DNA from: JAGVXH01 sp043810285
GTDB lineage: Archaea; Nanobdellota; Nanobdellia; Pacearchaeales; GW2011-AR1
DNA length: 8,679 nt
Assembly: GCA_043810285.1 (NCBI GenBank)
Contig: JBDROH010000006.1
Coordinates: 1-8,679 of the forward strand
Direction of reading: 5' to 3'
Numbering within the stretch: position 1 is the first letter of the stretch; every line of letters starts with the position of its first letter. The notes beneath the pieces are model-generated. The model worked only from the letters and a program-made list of their open reading frames with translations. It made no database searches and was not told where the DNA came from. This document shows, one piece after another, positions 1-6,239 of the stretch. A program made the position numbers and the translations under genes.

Positions 1-1
1 G

Positions 2-469
2 AATTATCCATATTTGATTTTTGTTCCGAAACACCAAGATAAAAAATCCATTCTTTATCCTCTCGAGGCTGGTGAAGAAATTGCAATTTATAATGAATTT
101 GAAGTTAATAAAAATTTTAGTAAATATCTTGGAGAAAATATTTTAGTTTTCTTGAAACAAATATATTATAAAAAAAGTGAGAAAAATTATGATTGGGTTT
201 TTGCTACAAACGTCGAGGAGGTTTTGCTTGAAAACTTAGTTGTGACTTACAAAAAGCGATGGAGAATTGAAACTCAATTTAGGGTTCAGGATGAGGCGAC
301 GATCAAATGCAAAAGTAAAGATATGAAAATTAGATATTTTTTATTTATGTTTGAACAAATGTTGCAAACGATTTGGATTAGTTTCTACAAGGACGAGGTT
401 CCATTTAAAAAATTTATTATTGAGCTAGCTAAAATGTCCAAGCAATGGACAAAGACAGAAGAGAAATAG
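2..469 (+). CDS. IS4-type DDE transposase, C-terminal part (cut by window edge)
   Basis: The frame is open to the left edge, so the start lies outside the window. A TTG at 14 is an internal leucine codon rather than a convincing start. The visible 155 residues carry the end of an RNase H-like transposase core. At 248-292 a Tyr, then Arg after two residues and Glu after three more (YKKRWRIE) match the Y-R-E part of the YREK signature of IS4-type transposases. The Glu would be the third catalytic acid of the DDE triad. The position six residues after it is Asp instead of the usual Lys. A basic KCKSKDMKIRYF stretch follows, then a hydrophobic helix with a Trp, as in other archaeal members I recall. 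The protein would cut and join the ends of an insertion sequence. The two N-terminal Asp residues are not visible, so I cannot tell an intact gene from a remnant. The family call is good; the exact IS group is not determined. Confidence 0.72.
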   Translation, partial: NYPYLIFVPKHQDKKSILYPLEAGEEIAIYNEFEVNKNFSKYLGENILVFLKQIYYKKSEKNYDWVFATNVEEVLLENLVVTYKKRWRIETQFRVQDEATIKCKSKDMKIRYFLFMFEQMLQTIWISFYKDEVPFKKFIIELAKMSKQWTKTEEK

Positions 470-524
470 ATAACTTGTGAAAATTGTGACTCATGAGCTA
501 ACAGCACTGCCTATTTCTCTTCTG
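456..524. repeat. Perfect 14-bp inverted repeat at the transposase 3' end
   Basis: Bases 456-469 (cagaagagaaatag) are the exact reverse complement of 511-524 (ctatttctcttctg), with 41 bases between. The left arm overlaps the last four codons and the TAG stop of the transposase. In RNA this would form a 14-bp stem around the stop codon. It could be a terminator or read-through block for the transposase transcript, or a structure near the right end of the insertion sequence. The left end of the element is outside the window, so a terminal-repeat role cannot be tested here. Confidence 0.7.
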
Positions 525-587
525 CTATTATTATTCGGGAATGTGTTGTCTTGATTTCGATTCGGAGATACTGCCTAAATCAAAACC

Positions 588-595
588 TATAAAAA
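588..595 (+). promoter_or_regulatory. TATA box (box A) of the mscS-type gene
   Basis: The octamer tataaaaa ends 22 bases before the A of the ATG at 617. That is the same spacing as in front of cbf5, the RPA-like gene and the MBF1-like gene. An archaeal TATA box centred about 25 bases upstream places the transcription start at or next to this ATG. It therefore supports a leaderless mRNA starting at 617, not at the ATG at 602. Confidence 0.65.
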
Positions 596-616
596 CAAAC
601 AATGCCTCTTCTAGAA

Positions 617-1687
617 ATGGAGCTGGTAACAATAACTGGATTTTTTCTAAAAATATTAGAGAACAATAATGGCTCAGATTATATGCGTGCCCTATTAATA
701 TTTCTATCACTCTTTATCTTATTCAAATTTTTTAGTTCTTCAGTTATGTTCACATTAAAAAAAATTAAAGAAAAAACCAAAAACCATATTGACGATTTTT
801 TGATAGATTTTATCGAAGGACTACACTGGCCGTTCTATGTATATCTCGCAGTTTATTTTTCAGCACGAACACTAAGTCTCCCTGAATCGCTAAATCAAAC
901 ACTAAATATCTTCCTGTTAATTTTTGTGATGTTCTATGTAGCAAAAGGACTAATCAATGTTTCAAATAACCTCCTAGATAAATATGGCGAGAAACGAAAA
1001 GCAAAAGGCAAGTCCTCAAAAGAATCTATGATTGGAGTTTTAAAATTAATCTCAACCGGGGCTATTTGGATTATAGCTTCTCTGATGGTTCTTTCAAATT
1101 TAGGAATAGAAATAACTCCCTTAATTGCAGGACTTGGTATTGGAGGATTAGCGGTAGGCTTAGCATTACAAGGAATCTTAGGCGACCTCTTTTCTGCATT
1201 CACAATTTACTTTGACAAGCCCTTCGAGGAAGGAGATTTTATAATTATTGGAGAAGATATGGGGACGATAAAACATATAGGAATAAAATCCACAAGAATC
1301 CAAGCACTTGGAGGTCAGGAGTTAGTCGTCTCAAATAGTGAATTGACCTCGACAAGAGTAAACAATTACAAAAAAATGAACACTCGGAGAGTTGTATTTA
1401 ATTTTGGGTTAGAATATAAAACGCCCGTTATAAAATTAAAAAAAATTAAGAAAATGGTAGAAGAAATAATTAAGAAGGAAAAACATTCAACACTAGATAG
1501 AGTCCACTTCAAAGAATTTGCAGATTCAAATCTAACTTTCGAAGTAGTTTATTACGTAGATACAAGCGATTATAATGTTTACATGGATGTTCAGGAAAGG
1601 ATAAACTTAGAGATAAAAGAACTGATTGAAAAAGAGGGCGTAGACTTCGCGTTTCCATCGAGAACAATCTACACCAAAAAAGGATAA
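617..1687 (+). CDS. MscS-family mechanosensitive ion channel
   Basis: This membrane channel would open under membrane tension to release solutes during hypo-osmotic shock. Numbering from the ATG at 602, hydrophobic segments lie near residues 27-48, 74-92, 99-120 and 144-166. The Gly/Ala-rich pore-lining TM3 of the MscS family spans about 172-204 (ITPLIAGLGIGGLAVGLALQ and onward). Next comes the conserved FDKPFEEGD entry to the cytoplasmic beta domain, a VSNSELTSTRVNN-type segment and the alpha/beta vestibule domain to the C-terminus. Five membrane segments is within the range for larger MscS homologues; E. coli MscS has three. I place the start at the ATG at 617 (356 aa) because the TATA box at 588-595 is too close to 602 for that codon to be in the transcript. 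Starting at 602 would add only five residues. Leu CTA and Ile ATA/ATC codons look more frequent than in mcm, where Ile is mostly ATT. The family call is firm; the exact subtype is not assigned. Confidence 0.9.
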   Translation: MELVTITGFFLKILENNNGSDYMRALLIFLSLFILFKFFSSSVMFTLKKIKEKTKNHIDDFLIDFIEGLHWPFYVYLAVYFSARTLSLPESLNQTLNIFLLIFVMFYVAKGLINVSNNLLDKYGEKRKAKGKSSKESMIGVLKLISTGAIWIIASLMVLSNLGIEITPLIAGLGIGGLAVGLALQGILGDLFSAFTIYFDKPFEEGDFIIIGEDMGTIKHIGIKSTRIQALGGQELVVSNSELTSTRVNNYKKMNTRRVVFNFGLEYKTPVIKLKKIKKMVEEIIKKEKHSTLDRVHFKEFADSNLTFEVVYYVDTSDYNVYMDVQERINLEIKELIEKEGVDFAFPSRTIYTKKG

Positions 1688-1715
1688 ACCCCTTAATGTA
1701 TTTCTTAATTAAAAA

Positions 1716-1723
1716 TTTAAAAA
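1716..1723 (+). promoter_or_regulatory. TATA box of cbf5
   Basis: The octamer tttaaaaa lies 29 bases after the mscS-type stop codon and ends 22 bases before the cbf5 ATG. No Shine-Dalgarno sequence precedes the ATG, so a leaderless transcript is likely and cbf5 can be transcribed independently. Confidence 0.6.
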
Positions 1724-1744
1724 GTCCTCTTGATGCTTTAAATT

Positions 1745-2587
1745 ATGGAAGACTTAAAAAATTTACTTAATTTCAGTTTGATAAATATAGACAAATCAGG
1801 AGGGCCTACATCTTATTCAATTTCGGAATTTATCCGAAGACAACTTGGACTGAAAAAAACATCACATATGGGGACGTTAGACCCAAAGGTTACTGGAGTT
1901 TTACCGATTACTTTGGGAAGGGCCTGTAAATTAGCAGGTTACTTTATCAAACATGACAAAAGTTATGTTGGAATTTTACATACGCACAAAGAACAAGACC
2001 TAAAAGAATTACAGAAGTTGATTGATAAGAATTTTGTTGGAAAAATTTTGCAGACTCCGCCACACAGGTCAGCGGTAAAACGGGAAGAGCGGAAACGGGA
2101 AGTTTATAATTGGGATTTATTAGAAGCGTCCGAAAACGGGCGTGATTTTTTGTTTGAATGCAAGGTCGAGGGAGGAACTTATATCCGAAAGTTATGCTCC
2201 GATTTAGGGGAGATGATTGGAGGAGCACATATGGGAGAGTTACGCCGAACTGTAGCAGGAATTTTTAGTGAGGATAAAATCTATGACTTGAATGAATTTA
2301 AGGAAGCAGTTGATGAGTGGAAAAATGGAAATGATAAGAAATTAAGGGACATGCTTATTCCCACAGAAGATGCAATTAAGAAAGTTTTACCCTTCGTCCA
2401 GATTGAAAAGAGGGCAATTAAGTCATTATTCACTGGGAAACCTTTATTTCTGAATGATATTATCAAAGCCCCTAGTTTTGAGGAAGGAACGAGTTTTGCA
2501 GTCTTCTGTGGAAAACAATTTATTGGAGTTTATAGGCGAACGAGTGAAGAGATTATTTTTGGGCGGAGCGAGTTTGTTTATAACTAA
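1745..2587 (+). CDS. cbf5: Cbf5, catalytic subunit of H/ACA RNA-guided pseudouridine synthase
   Basis: Cbf5 isomerises uridine to pseudouridine in rRNA, guided by H/ACA sRNAs together with Nop10, Gar1 and L7Ae. It can also act on tRNA U55. The 280-aa product has the TruB-family motif HMGTLDPKVTGVLP at 41-54 with catalytic Asp46. The conserved Tyr motif (DKSYVG) follows at 71-76, then TPPHRSAVKREERKREVY (104-121), the GTYIRKLCSDLG motif (144-155) and AHMGELRRT (161-169). These mark the archaeal/eukaryotic Cbf5 branch rather than bacterial TruB. A PUA RNA-binding domain follows from about 216 to the end. At 280 residues it is shorter than many archaeal Cbf5 proteins, which are typically around 330. 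The ATG start is fixed by the TATA spacing. It sits between the channel gene and mcm with its own promoter. Nop10, Gar1 and the guide RNAs are not in this window. Confidence 0.93.
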   Translation: MEDLKNLLNFSLINIDKSGGPTSYSISEFIRRQLGLKKTSHMGTLDPKVTGVLPITLGRACKLAGYFIKHDKSYVGILHTHKEQDLKELQKLIDKNFVGKILQTPPHRSAVKREERKREVYNWDLLEASENGRDFLFECKVEGGTYIRKLCSDLGEMIGGAHMGELRRTVAGIFSEDKIYDLNEFKEAVDEWKNGNDKKLRDMLIPTEDAIKKVLPFVQIEKRAIKSLFTGKPLFLNDIIKAPSFEEGTSFAVFCGKQFIGVYRRTSEEIIFGRSEFVYN

Positions 2588-2611
2588 CATATGCTTTAGA
2601 ACATAGATTTA

Positions 2612-2619
2612 TTTTTAAG
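2612..2619 (+). promoter_or_regulatory. Probable TATA box of mcm
   Basis: An AT-rich element, tttttaag, is centred about 25 bases before the mcm ATG at 2641. It is less canonical than the other boxes in the window but sits at the same distance. No Shine-Dalgarno sequence is visible, in line with a leaderless transcript. Confidence 0.45.
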
Positions 2620-2640
2620 TAAAGGTTTTCTTGTTCAAAT

Positions 2641-4680
2641 ATGGATAAAGGTAAAGGAGATCAAATAGGTGGATCAATTAATCAAGACGAGTTTTTGATA
2701 GACGCGAAAGAATTTTTCGAGATGAATCGAAAGCAGATTGGTAAAGTTGCTAAGGCCGGAGAAAAAATTGTCCATATTAGTTTTGATGATTTCTCATCCC
2801 ACTCACCCATGTTAGCAGAACAATTAATTGATAGACCAGAGGAAACTATTCAACTATTGGAAATTGCCTTAGAAGAGCTCGAGTGGGCACCTAATGATGC
2901 AAGGGCGAGATTCATGAGTATTTCTCCAATGCAGGAAATTTTTATTAGAAATATTCGGGCAAAACACTTAGGAAAAATGATTAGTATTGATGGTATTGTT
3001 CGACAAGCGTCAGAAGTTCGACCCCAAGTTACTAATGCAAAATTTGAGTGTCCGAGCTGTGGAACGATTATTTCTGTTTTACAAATAGATAAAAAGTTTA
3101 AGGAGCCAAGTAGATGTTCATGCGGTCGTCGAGGAGGATTTAAGGAAATTAACAAAGATATGGTTGATGCACAAGTCTTGACTATTGAAGAAGCATCGGA
3201 TAATTTGAAGGGTGGAGAGCAACCTAAAAGGATGGTAATATTTTTGAAAGAAGACTTAGTTGACCCAAAGATGGAGACGAGGACTACTCCAGGTAGCCGA
3301 ATTAGAATCATTGGGGTCTTGAAAGAGATTGCAATTTCCTCTTCATCAGGAGCAATGCTTACCCGGTTTGATTTAGCGATTGAGGCAAATAATATTATTC
3401 CATTAGAAGAGAGTTTTGAAGATATTGATATTAGCGAAGAAGATGAGCGGGCAATTAGAGAAATATCTATGGACCCTGATTTGATTAACAAAATGGTAGA
3501 GAGTATCGCACCTTCGATTTGGGGACATAGCGAAGTTAAAAAAGCACTGGCGTTACAATTGTTTGGAGGAGTCAAAAAGCAGAGAAGCGATGGAACCGCT
3601 ATGAGGGGAGATATCCATGTTTTATTAGTGGGTGATCCGGGAGTTGCAAAATCGGTTATGTTAAGTTTTATTTCGAGTGTTGCTCCTAAGGCCAGATATG
3701 TTTCAGGGAAATCGGCTACAGGTGTTGGACTTACAGCCGCAGTTGTTAAAGATGAGTTCTTGAAAGGTTGGAGTTTGGAGGCAGGGGCAATGGTTCTCGC
3801 TAACAAGGGTTTAGTTTGTATTGATGAGTTTGATAAGATGAATGAGGAAGACAGGTCGACAATGCACGAGGCGATGGAACAGCAAACGGTTACAATTTCC
3901 AAAGCCGCAGTTCAGGCGACACTTAGGGCTCAGACTTCAGTTCTTGCTGCTGCCAACCCAAAATTTGGACGATTCGACCCAACACAATCTATTCCTAAAC
4001 AAGTAAATTTACCACCTAGCCTTCTTTCACGTTTTGATGCGATTTTTATTATGAGGGACATTCCGAGTAAAGACCGGGACGAGGCAATTGCGACACATGT
4101 TTTACAAGAGCATAAGCAAGAGGTGAGACCTGGAATGATTGATAAGAAACTTCTTAAGAAATATATTTCTTACACAAAACAAAAATATAATCCAGTTTTG
4201 ACCAGCGAGGCGATTGATGAAATGAAAAAGTTTTATGTCGGATTACGTAATCAACCACAAATAGGAGATTCTCCGAATAGACCGATTCCAATTGGTGCGA
4301 GACAGTTAGAAGCTTTAGTTCGTTTATCAGAAGCACATGCTCGAATGAGATTAAATAAGAAAGTTACCGTCGAGGATGCACGGGTTGCGATTGACTTAGT
4401 CAAAGGTTATCTTATGCAGGTGGGTTATGACGAGGAAACTAAAACGATTGATATTGACAGGATTAGTGGAAATCCAGCTTCAGAGAGAAATAAAATCTCA
4501 GCAGTTCGTGAAGCGATTGAAGAGTTGGAGAATAGGTTAGGTAAACTGGTTCCATTAGAGGAAGTTGAGAAAGCACTCAAAGGAAAAGTTGAGGTAGCCG
4601 ATATTGATGAAGCAATTGGAAAGTTACTGAGGTCAGGGGATTTGTTTCGACCTAGAAGAGGATATATTCAAAGAATGTAA
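2641..4680 (+). CDS. mcm: Replicative helicase MCM
   Basis: MCM is the homohexameric 3'-5' DNA helicase that unwinds the replication fork using ATP. The 679-aa protein is full length and intein-free. The N-terminal domain (about 20-260) contains a zinc-binding site with Cys137, Cys140, Cys159 and Cys161 in an OB-fold region. The AAA+ domain (about 280-590) has Walker A GDPGVAKS (331-338) and the helix-2 insert before Walker B CIDEFDKM (393-400). It also has the presensor-1 hairpin (around 417-430), sensor 1 AAANP with Asn439, and the arginine-finger motif SRFD (463-466). A C-terminal winged helix (about 615-679) ends in PRRGYIQRM. All catalytic motifs are intact. The TATA-like element about 25 bases upstream supports the ATG at 2641. 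The RPA-like gene begins 45 bases downstream on the same strand, making a small replication block. A long minus-strand open frame inside this gene is only its shadow. Confidence 0.97.
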   Translation: MDKGKGDQIGGSINQDEFLIDAKEFFEMNRKQIGKVAKAGEKIVHISFDDFSSHSPMLAEQLIDRPEETIQLLEIALEELEWAPNDARARFMSISPMQEIFIRNIRAKHLGKMISIDGIVRQASEVRPQVTNAKFECPSCGTIISVLQIDKKFKEPSRCSCGRRGGFKEINKDMVDAQVLTIEEASDNLKGGEQPKRMVIFLKEDLVDPKMETRTTPGSRIRIIGVLKEIAISSSSGAMLTRFDLAIEANNIIPLEESFEDIDISEEDERAIREISMDPDLINKMVESIAPSIWGHSEVKKALALQLFGGVKKQRSDGTAMRGDIHVLLVGDPGVAKSVMLSFISSVAPKARYVSGKSATGVGLTAAVVKDEFLKGWSLEAGAMVLANKGLVCIDEFDKMNEEDRSTMHEAMEQQTVTISKAAVQATLRAQTSVLAAANPKFGRFDPTQSIPKQVNLPPSLLSRFDAIFIMRDIPSKDRDEAIATHVLQEHKQEVRPGMIDKKLLKKYISYTKQKYNPVLTSEAIDEMKKFYVGLRNQPQIGDSPNRPIPIGARQLEALVRLSEAHARMRLNKKVTVEDARVAIDLVKGYLMQVGYDEETKTIDIDRISGNPASERNKISAVREAIEELENRLGKLVPLEEVEKALKGKVEVADIDEAIGKLLRSGDLFRPRRGYIQRM

Positions 4681-4696
4681 CTCAACCCCAATAATC

Positions 4697-4704
4697 CTTA
4701 AAAA
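4697..4704 (+). promoter_or_regulatory. TATA box of the RPA-like gene
   Basis: The octamer cttaaaaa lies in the 45-base gap after mcm and ends 22 bases before the ATG at 4726. It gives the RPA-like gene its own probable leaderless promoter, although read-through from mcm is also possible. Confidence 0.6.
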
Positions 4705-4725
4705 CCAACCTATCTTTTTTGAAAT

Positions 4726-5352
4726 ATGGAAGGAGAACTAACAGAACAGAGAAAAAGAAACATCGCGTATAAGTTGCGGATTGGAGATGTATTGAAAGGA
4801 AAACCAATGATGAGCGAAGGGAAGTTTTTATTTTTAGAATTAGGGGATAAAAAAGTTGTGCGAATTAATGTTCTTGCGAATTGTGTCGATAAGTATATTC
4901 AGGAAGGAGAGAAACAGTTTGCGTCTTTGACGGTTGATGATGCGTCAGGGCAGATAAAGTTGAAGGCGTTCGGCGAGGATATTGGACCGTTAAAAGAAGT
5001 TTTACAGGGAGATACTTTACAAATTATTGGAAATGTTCGAGAGTGGAACGGGGAGTTGTATATGATTCCTGAAGTGATTAAGAAAGTAGATCCGAGATGG
5101 TTGCTTGTTAGAAAATTGGAAATTCAAAATGCTAGGAAAAATATGCCTACAGAAGAAAGTAGAGATTCAAGTTTAAAAAATTCTATTATGGAAAAAATCA
5201 AAGGTGCCGAAACTGATGGGGGAATCGATGTGGACACAATTATTATGGATATTGAAGCAAGCCCAGATTTGATTAATAAAGATATTAAGAATTTATTGGA
5301 AGAGGGTTTGATTTATGAACCACGACCTGGACGACTAAGGTATCTAGGATAA
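4726..5352 (+). CDS. RPA32-like single-stranded DNA-binding protein (OB fold plus winged helix)
   Basis: The product resembles the archaeal/eukaryotic RPA middle subunit, which binds single-stranded DNA during replication and repair and contacts partners through its C-terminal winged helix. In the 208-aa sequence an IAYKLRIGDVL lead-in (13-23) precedes a nucleic-acid-binding OB fold at about 45-122. This includes SLTVDDASGQIKLKAF and the GDTLQIIGNVREWNGELYMIP strands. A polar linker (about 135-148) and a winged helix (about 149-208) ending in YEPRPGRLRYLG follow. There is no zinc finger, unlike RPA70/RPA41-type subunits. Its place directly after mcm supports a replication role. Other RPA subunits are not in this window, so it is unknown whether it acts alone or in a complex. 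The start is set by the TATA spacing. Domain architecture is clear; the exact orthology is less so. Confidence 0.85.
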   Translation: MEGELTEQRKRNIAYKLRIGDVLKGKPMMSEGKFLFLELGDKKVVRINVLANCVDKYIQEGEKQFASLTVDDASGQIKLKAFGEDIGPLKEVLQGDTLQIIGNVREWNGELYMIPEVIKKVDPRWLLVRKLEIQNARKNMPTEESRDSSLKNSIMEKIKGAETDGGIDVDTIIMDIEASPDLINKDIKNLLEEGLIYEPRPGRLRYLG

Positions 5353-5379
5353 AAATTTTATAAAATATAATTTCCTAGA
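5343..5379. terminator. Convergent AT-rich hairpin between the RPA-like and MBF1-like genes
   Basis: Seven-base arms, tctagga (5343-5349) and tcctaga (5373-5379), are perfect reverse complements enclosing 23 AT-only bases. These include a nested ataaaa/ttttat palindrome. The element sits where the two genes converge, and its short T runs on both strands are suitable for archaeal transcription termination. The left arm overlaps the last codons of the RPA-like gene. A bidirectional terminator is the likely role, inferred from position and composition. Confidence 0.45.
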
Positions 5380-5394
5380 ATAAGTTTTCGAACA

Positions 5395-6186
5395 TCACAA
5401 TTCATCAATATCTAAATCTATATCATCTCCAAGCATCGCATCGGTTTGAATTTGAATTTTCCTTTTTACTTTCTTGTTCTCCCGAGATTTTTTCATTTCT
5501 ATTAAATCATTAAGAGTCACTTCTTGCAAAGAATCTCTCCTTGAAAAATCAAATTCACCTTTCGCGATTTGCTCAATTGCTTCTTCTTTTTCTTTATGTG
5601 TTGTTTTATCCGATTTAGCGTGTTCCATTTTCTCCCTAACTGATTTAAAAATTTCTTGTTCTTCGTCCCGCGTCCTTACAAAATGAACTTGAGGTTTATG
5701 ATTCTTTAAAAGTTGGATACCTAAGAATGATTCAAGTTTTAAGAAAATCTCTTGAAAGTTCTCCGGGATTTTTCCTTTTTCAATAGATTGTAAAATATTG
5801 GCATCTATTTTAATTAGCCCAGCAAGTTGACCTATGCTGAGTTTTTTCCTTCGTCGCGCAATATTCAAAGTCCAATAATAATTATCTAAAACATCATCAT
5901 TATATTGTTTCTTTGGAGGAGCCCGAAGTTTCGCTAGATTTCCTTGAGTAATAATTTGGTCGTTACTTATCTCAGTTGTGTCCCGTATCCCAGAAATTCG
6001 CTCCATCCGTTCCCGCACAGAGTACCGTTCATCCGCCTTTTGCAATTGTTCTTCAGAAGGTTTACGAATCAGAGGAATTCCTTCCGTTTCAGAACATTCC
6101 TTACAAACCATAACCATCTCCGCTTTCAAAATCCCTTCAAACAATCTAACTTCATCGCTCTCCCTTTTACATATAGTGCATCTCAT
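5395..6186 (-). CDS. MBF1-like zinc-ribbon / HTH protein with long C-terminal extension
   Basis: The 263-aa product matches the archaeal MBF1 layout. An N-terminal zinc ribbon uses Cys3, Cys6, Cys28 and Cys31. A charged linker follows, then a Cro/C1-type helix-turn-helix at about 103-160 (IARRRKKLSIGQLAGLIKID and onward, ending LGIQL). Eukaryotic MBF1 bridges TBP and activators; archaeal MBF1 associates with ribosomes and has been linked to translation as well as transcription. Archaeal homologues are usually about 150-170 residues. This one has an extra lysine/glutamate-rich tail of about 100 residues that ends in an acidic DDIDLDIDEL. A TATA box lies 22 bases before the ATG and no Shine-Dalgarno sequence is seen, so it has its own promoter despite following the scpB cluster on the same strand. 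A different zinc-ribbon/HTH regulator is the main alternative. Confidence 0.8.
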   Translation of the reverse strand: MRCTICKRESDEVRLFEGILKAEMVMVCKECSETEGIPLIRKPSEEQLQKADERYSVRERMERISGIRDTTEISNDQIITQGNLAKLRAPPKKQYNDDVLDNYYWTLNIARRRKKLSIGQLAGLIKIDANILQSIEKGKIPENFQEIFLKLESFLGIQLLKNHKPQVHFVRTRDEEQEIFKSVREKMEHAKSDKTTHKEKEEAIEQIAKGEFDFSRRDSLQEVTLNDLIEMKKSRENKKVKRKIQIQTDAMLGDDIDLDIDEL

Positions 6187-6207
6187 GAGTTAAGAAGAAA
6201 GTGCGTA

Positions 6208-6215
6208 TTTTTAAA
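6208..6215 (-). promoter_or_regulatory. TATA box of the MBF1-like gene
   Basis: Read on the minus strand the octamer is tttaaaaa, identical to the cbf5 box. It is placed with the same 22-base step to the A of the ATG at 6186. It lies in the 53-base gap after the thioredoxin-like gene and indicates a separate, probably leaderless transcript. Confidence 0.6.
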
Positions 6216-6239
6216 GAATATTGTGTTTGGAAGTATATA

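Noticed and set aside
470..616. Possible small RNA gene (C/D or H/ACA guide) in the transposase-channel gap
   Set aside because: No RUGAUGA/CUGA box pair and no convincing double hairpin with an ACA box were found. The only clear structure is the 14-bp inverted repeat.
2850..3902. 350-residue open frame on the minus strand inside mcm
   Set aside because: It is antisense to a complete MCM with all motifs, has Ser/Ile-rich composition without a recognisable domain, and reflects codon bias of the sense strand.
6182..6193. Palindrome ctcatgag containing the MBF1-like start codon, also found at 490-497 with similar flank
   Set aside because: An eight-base palindrome seen twice in 8.7 kb is weak evidence for an operator. 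The copy at 490 is not near a comparable start, so it is probably chance.
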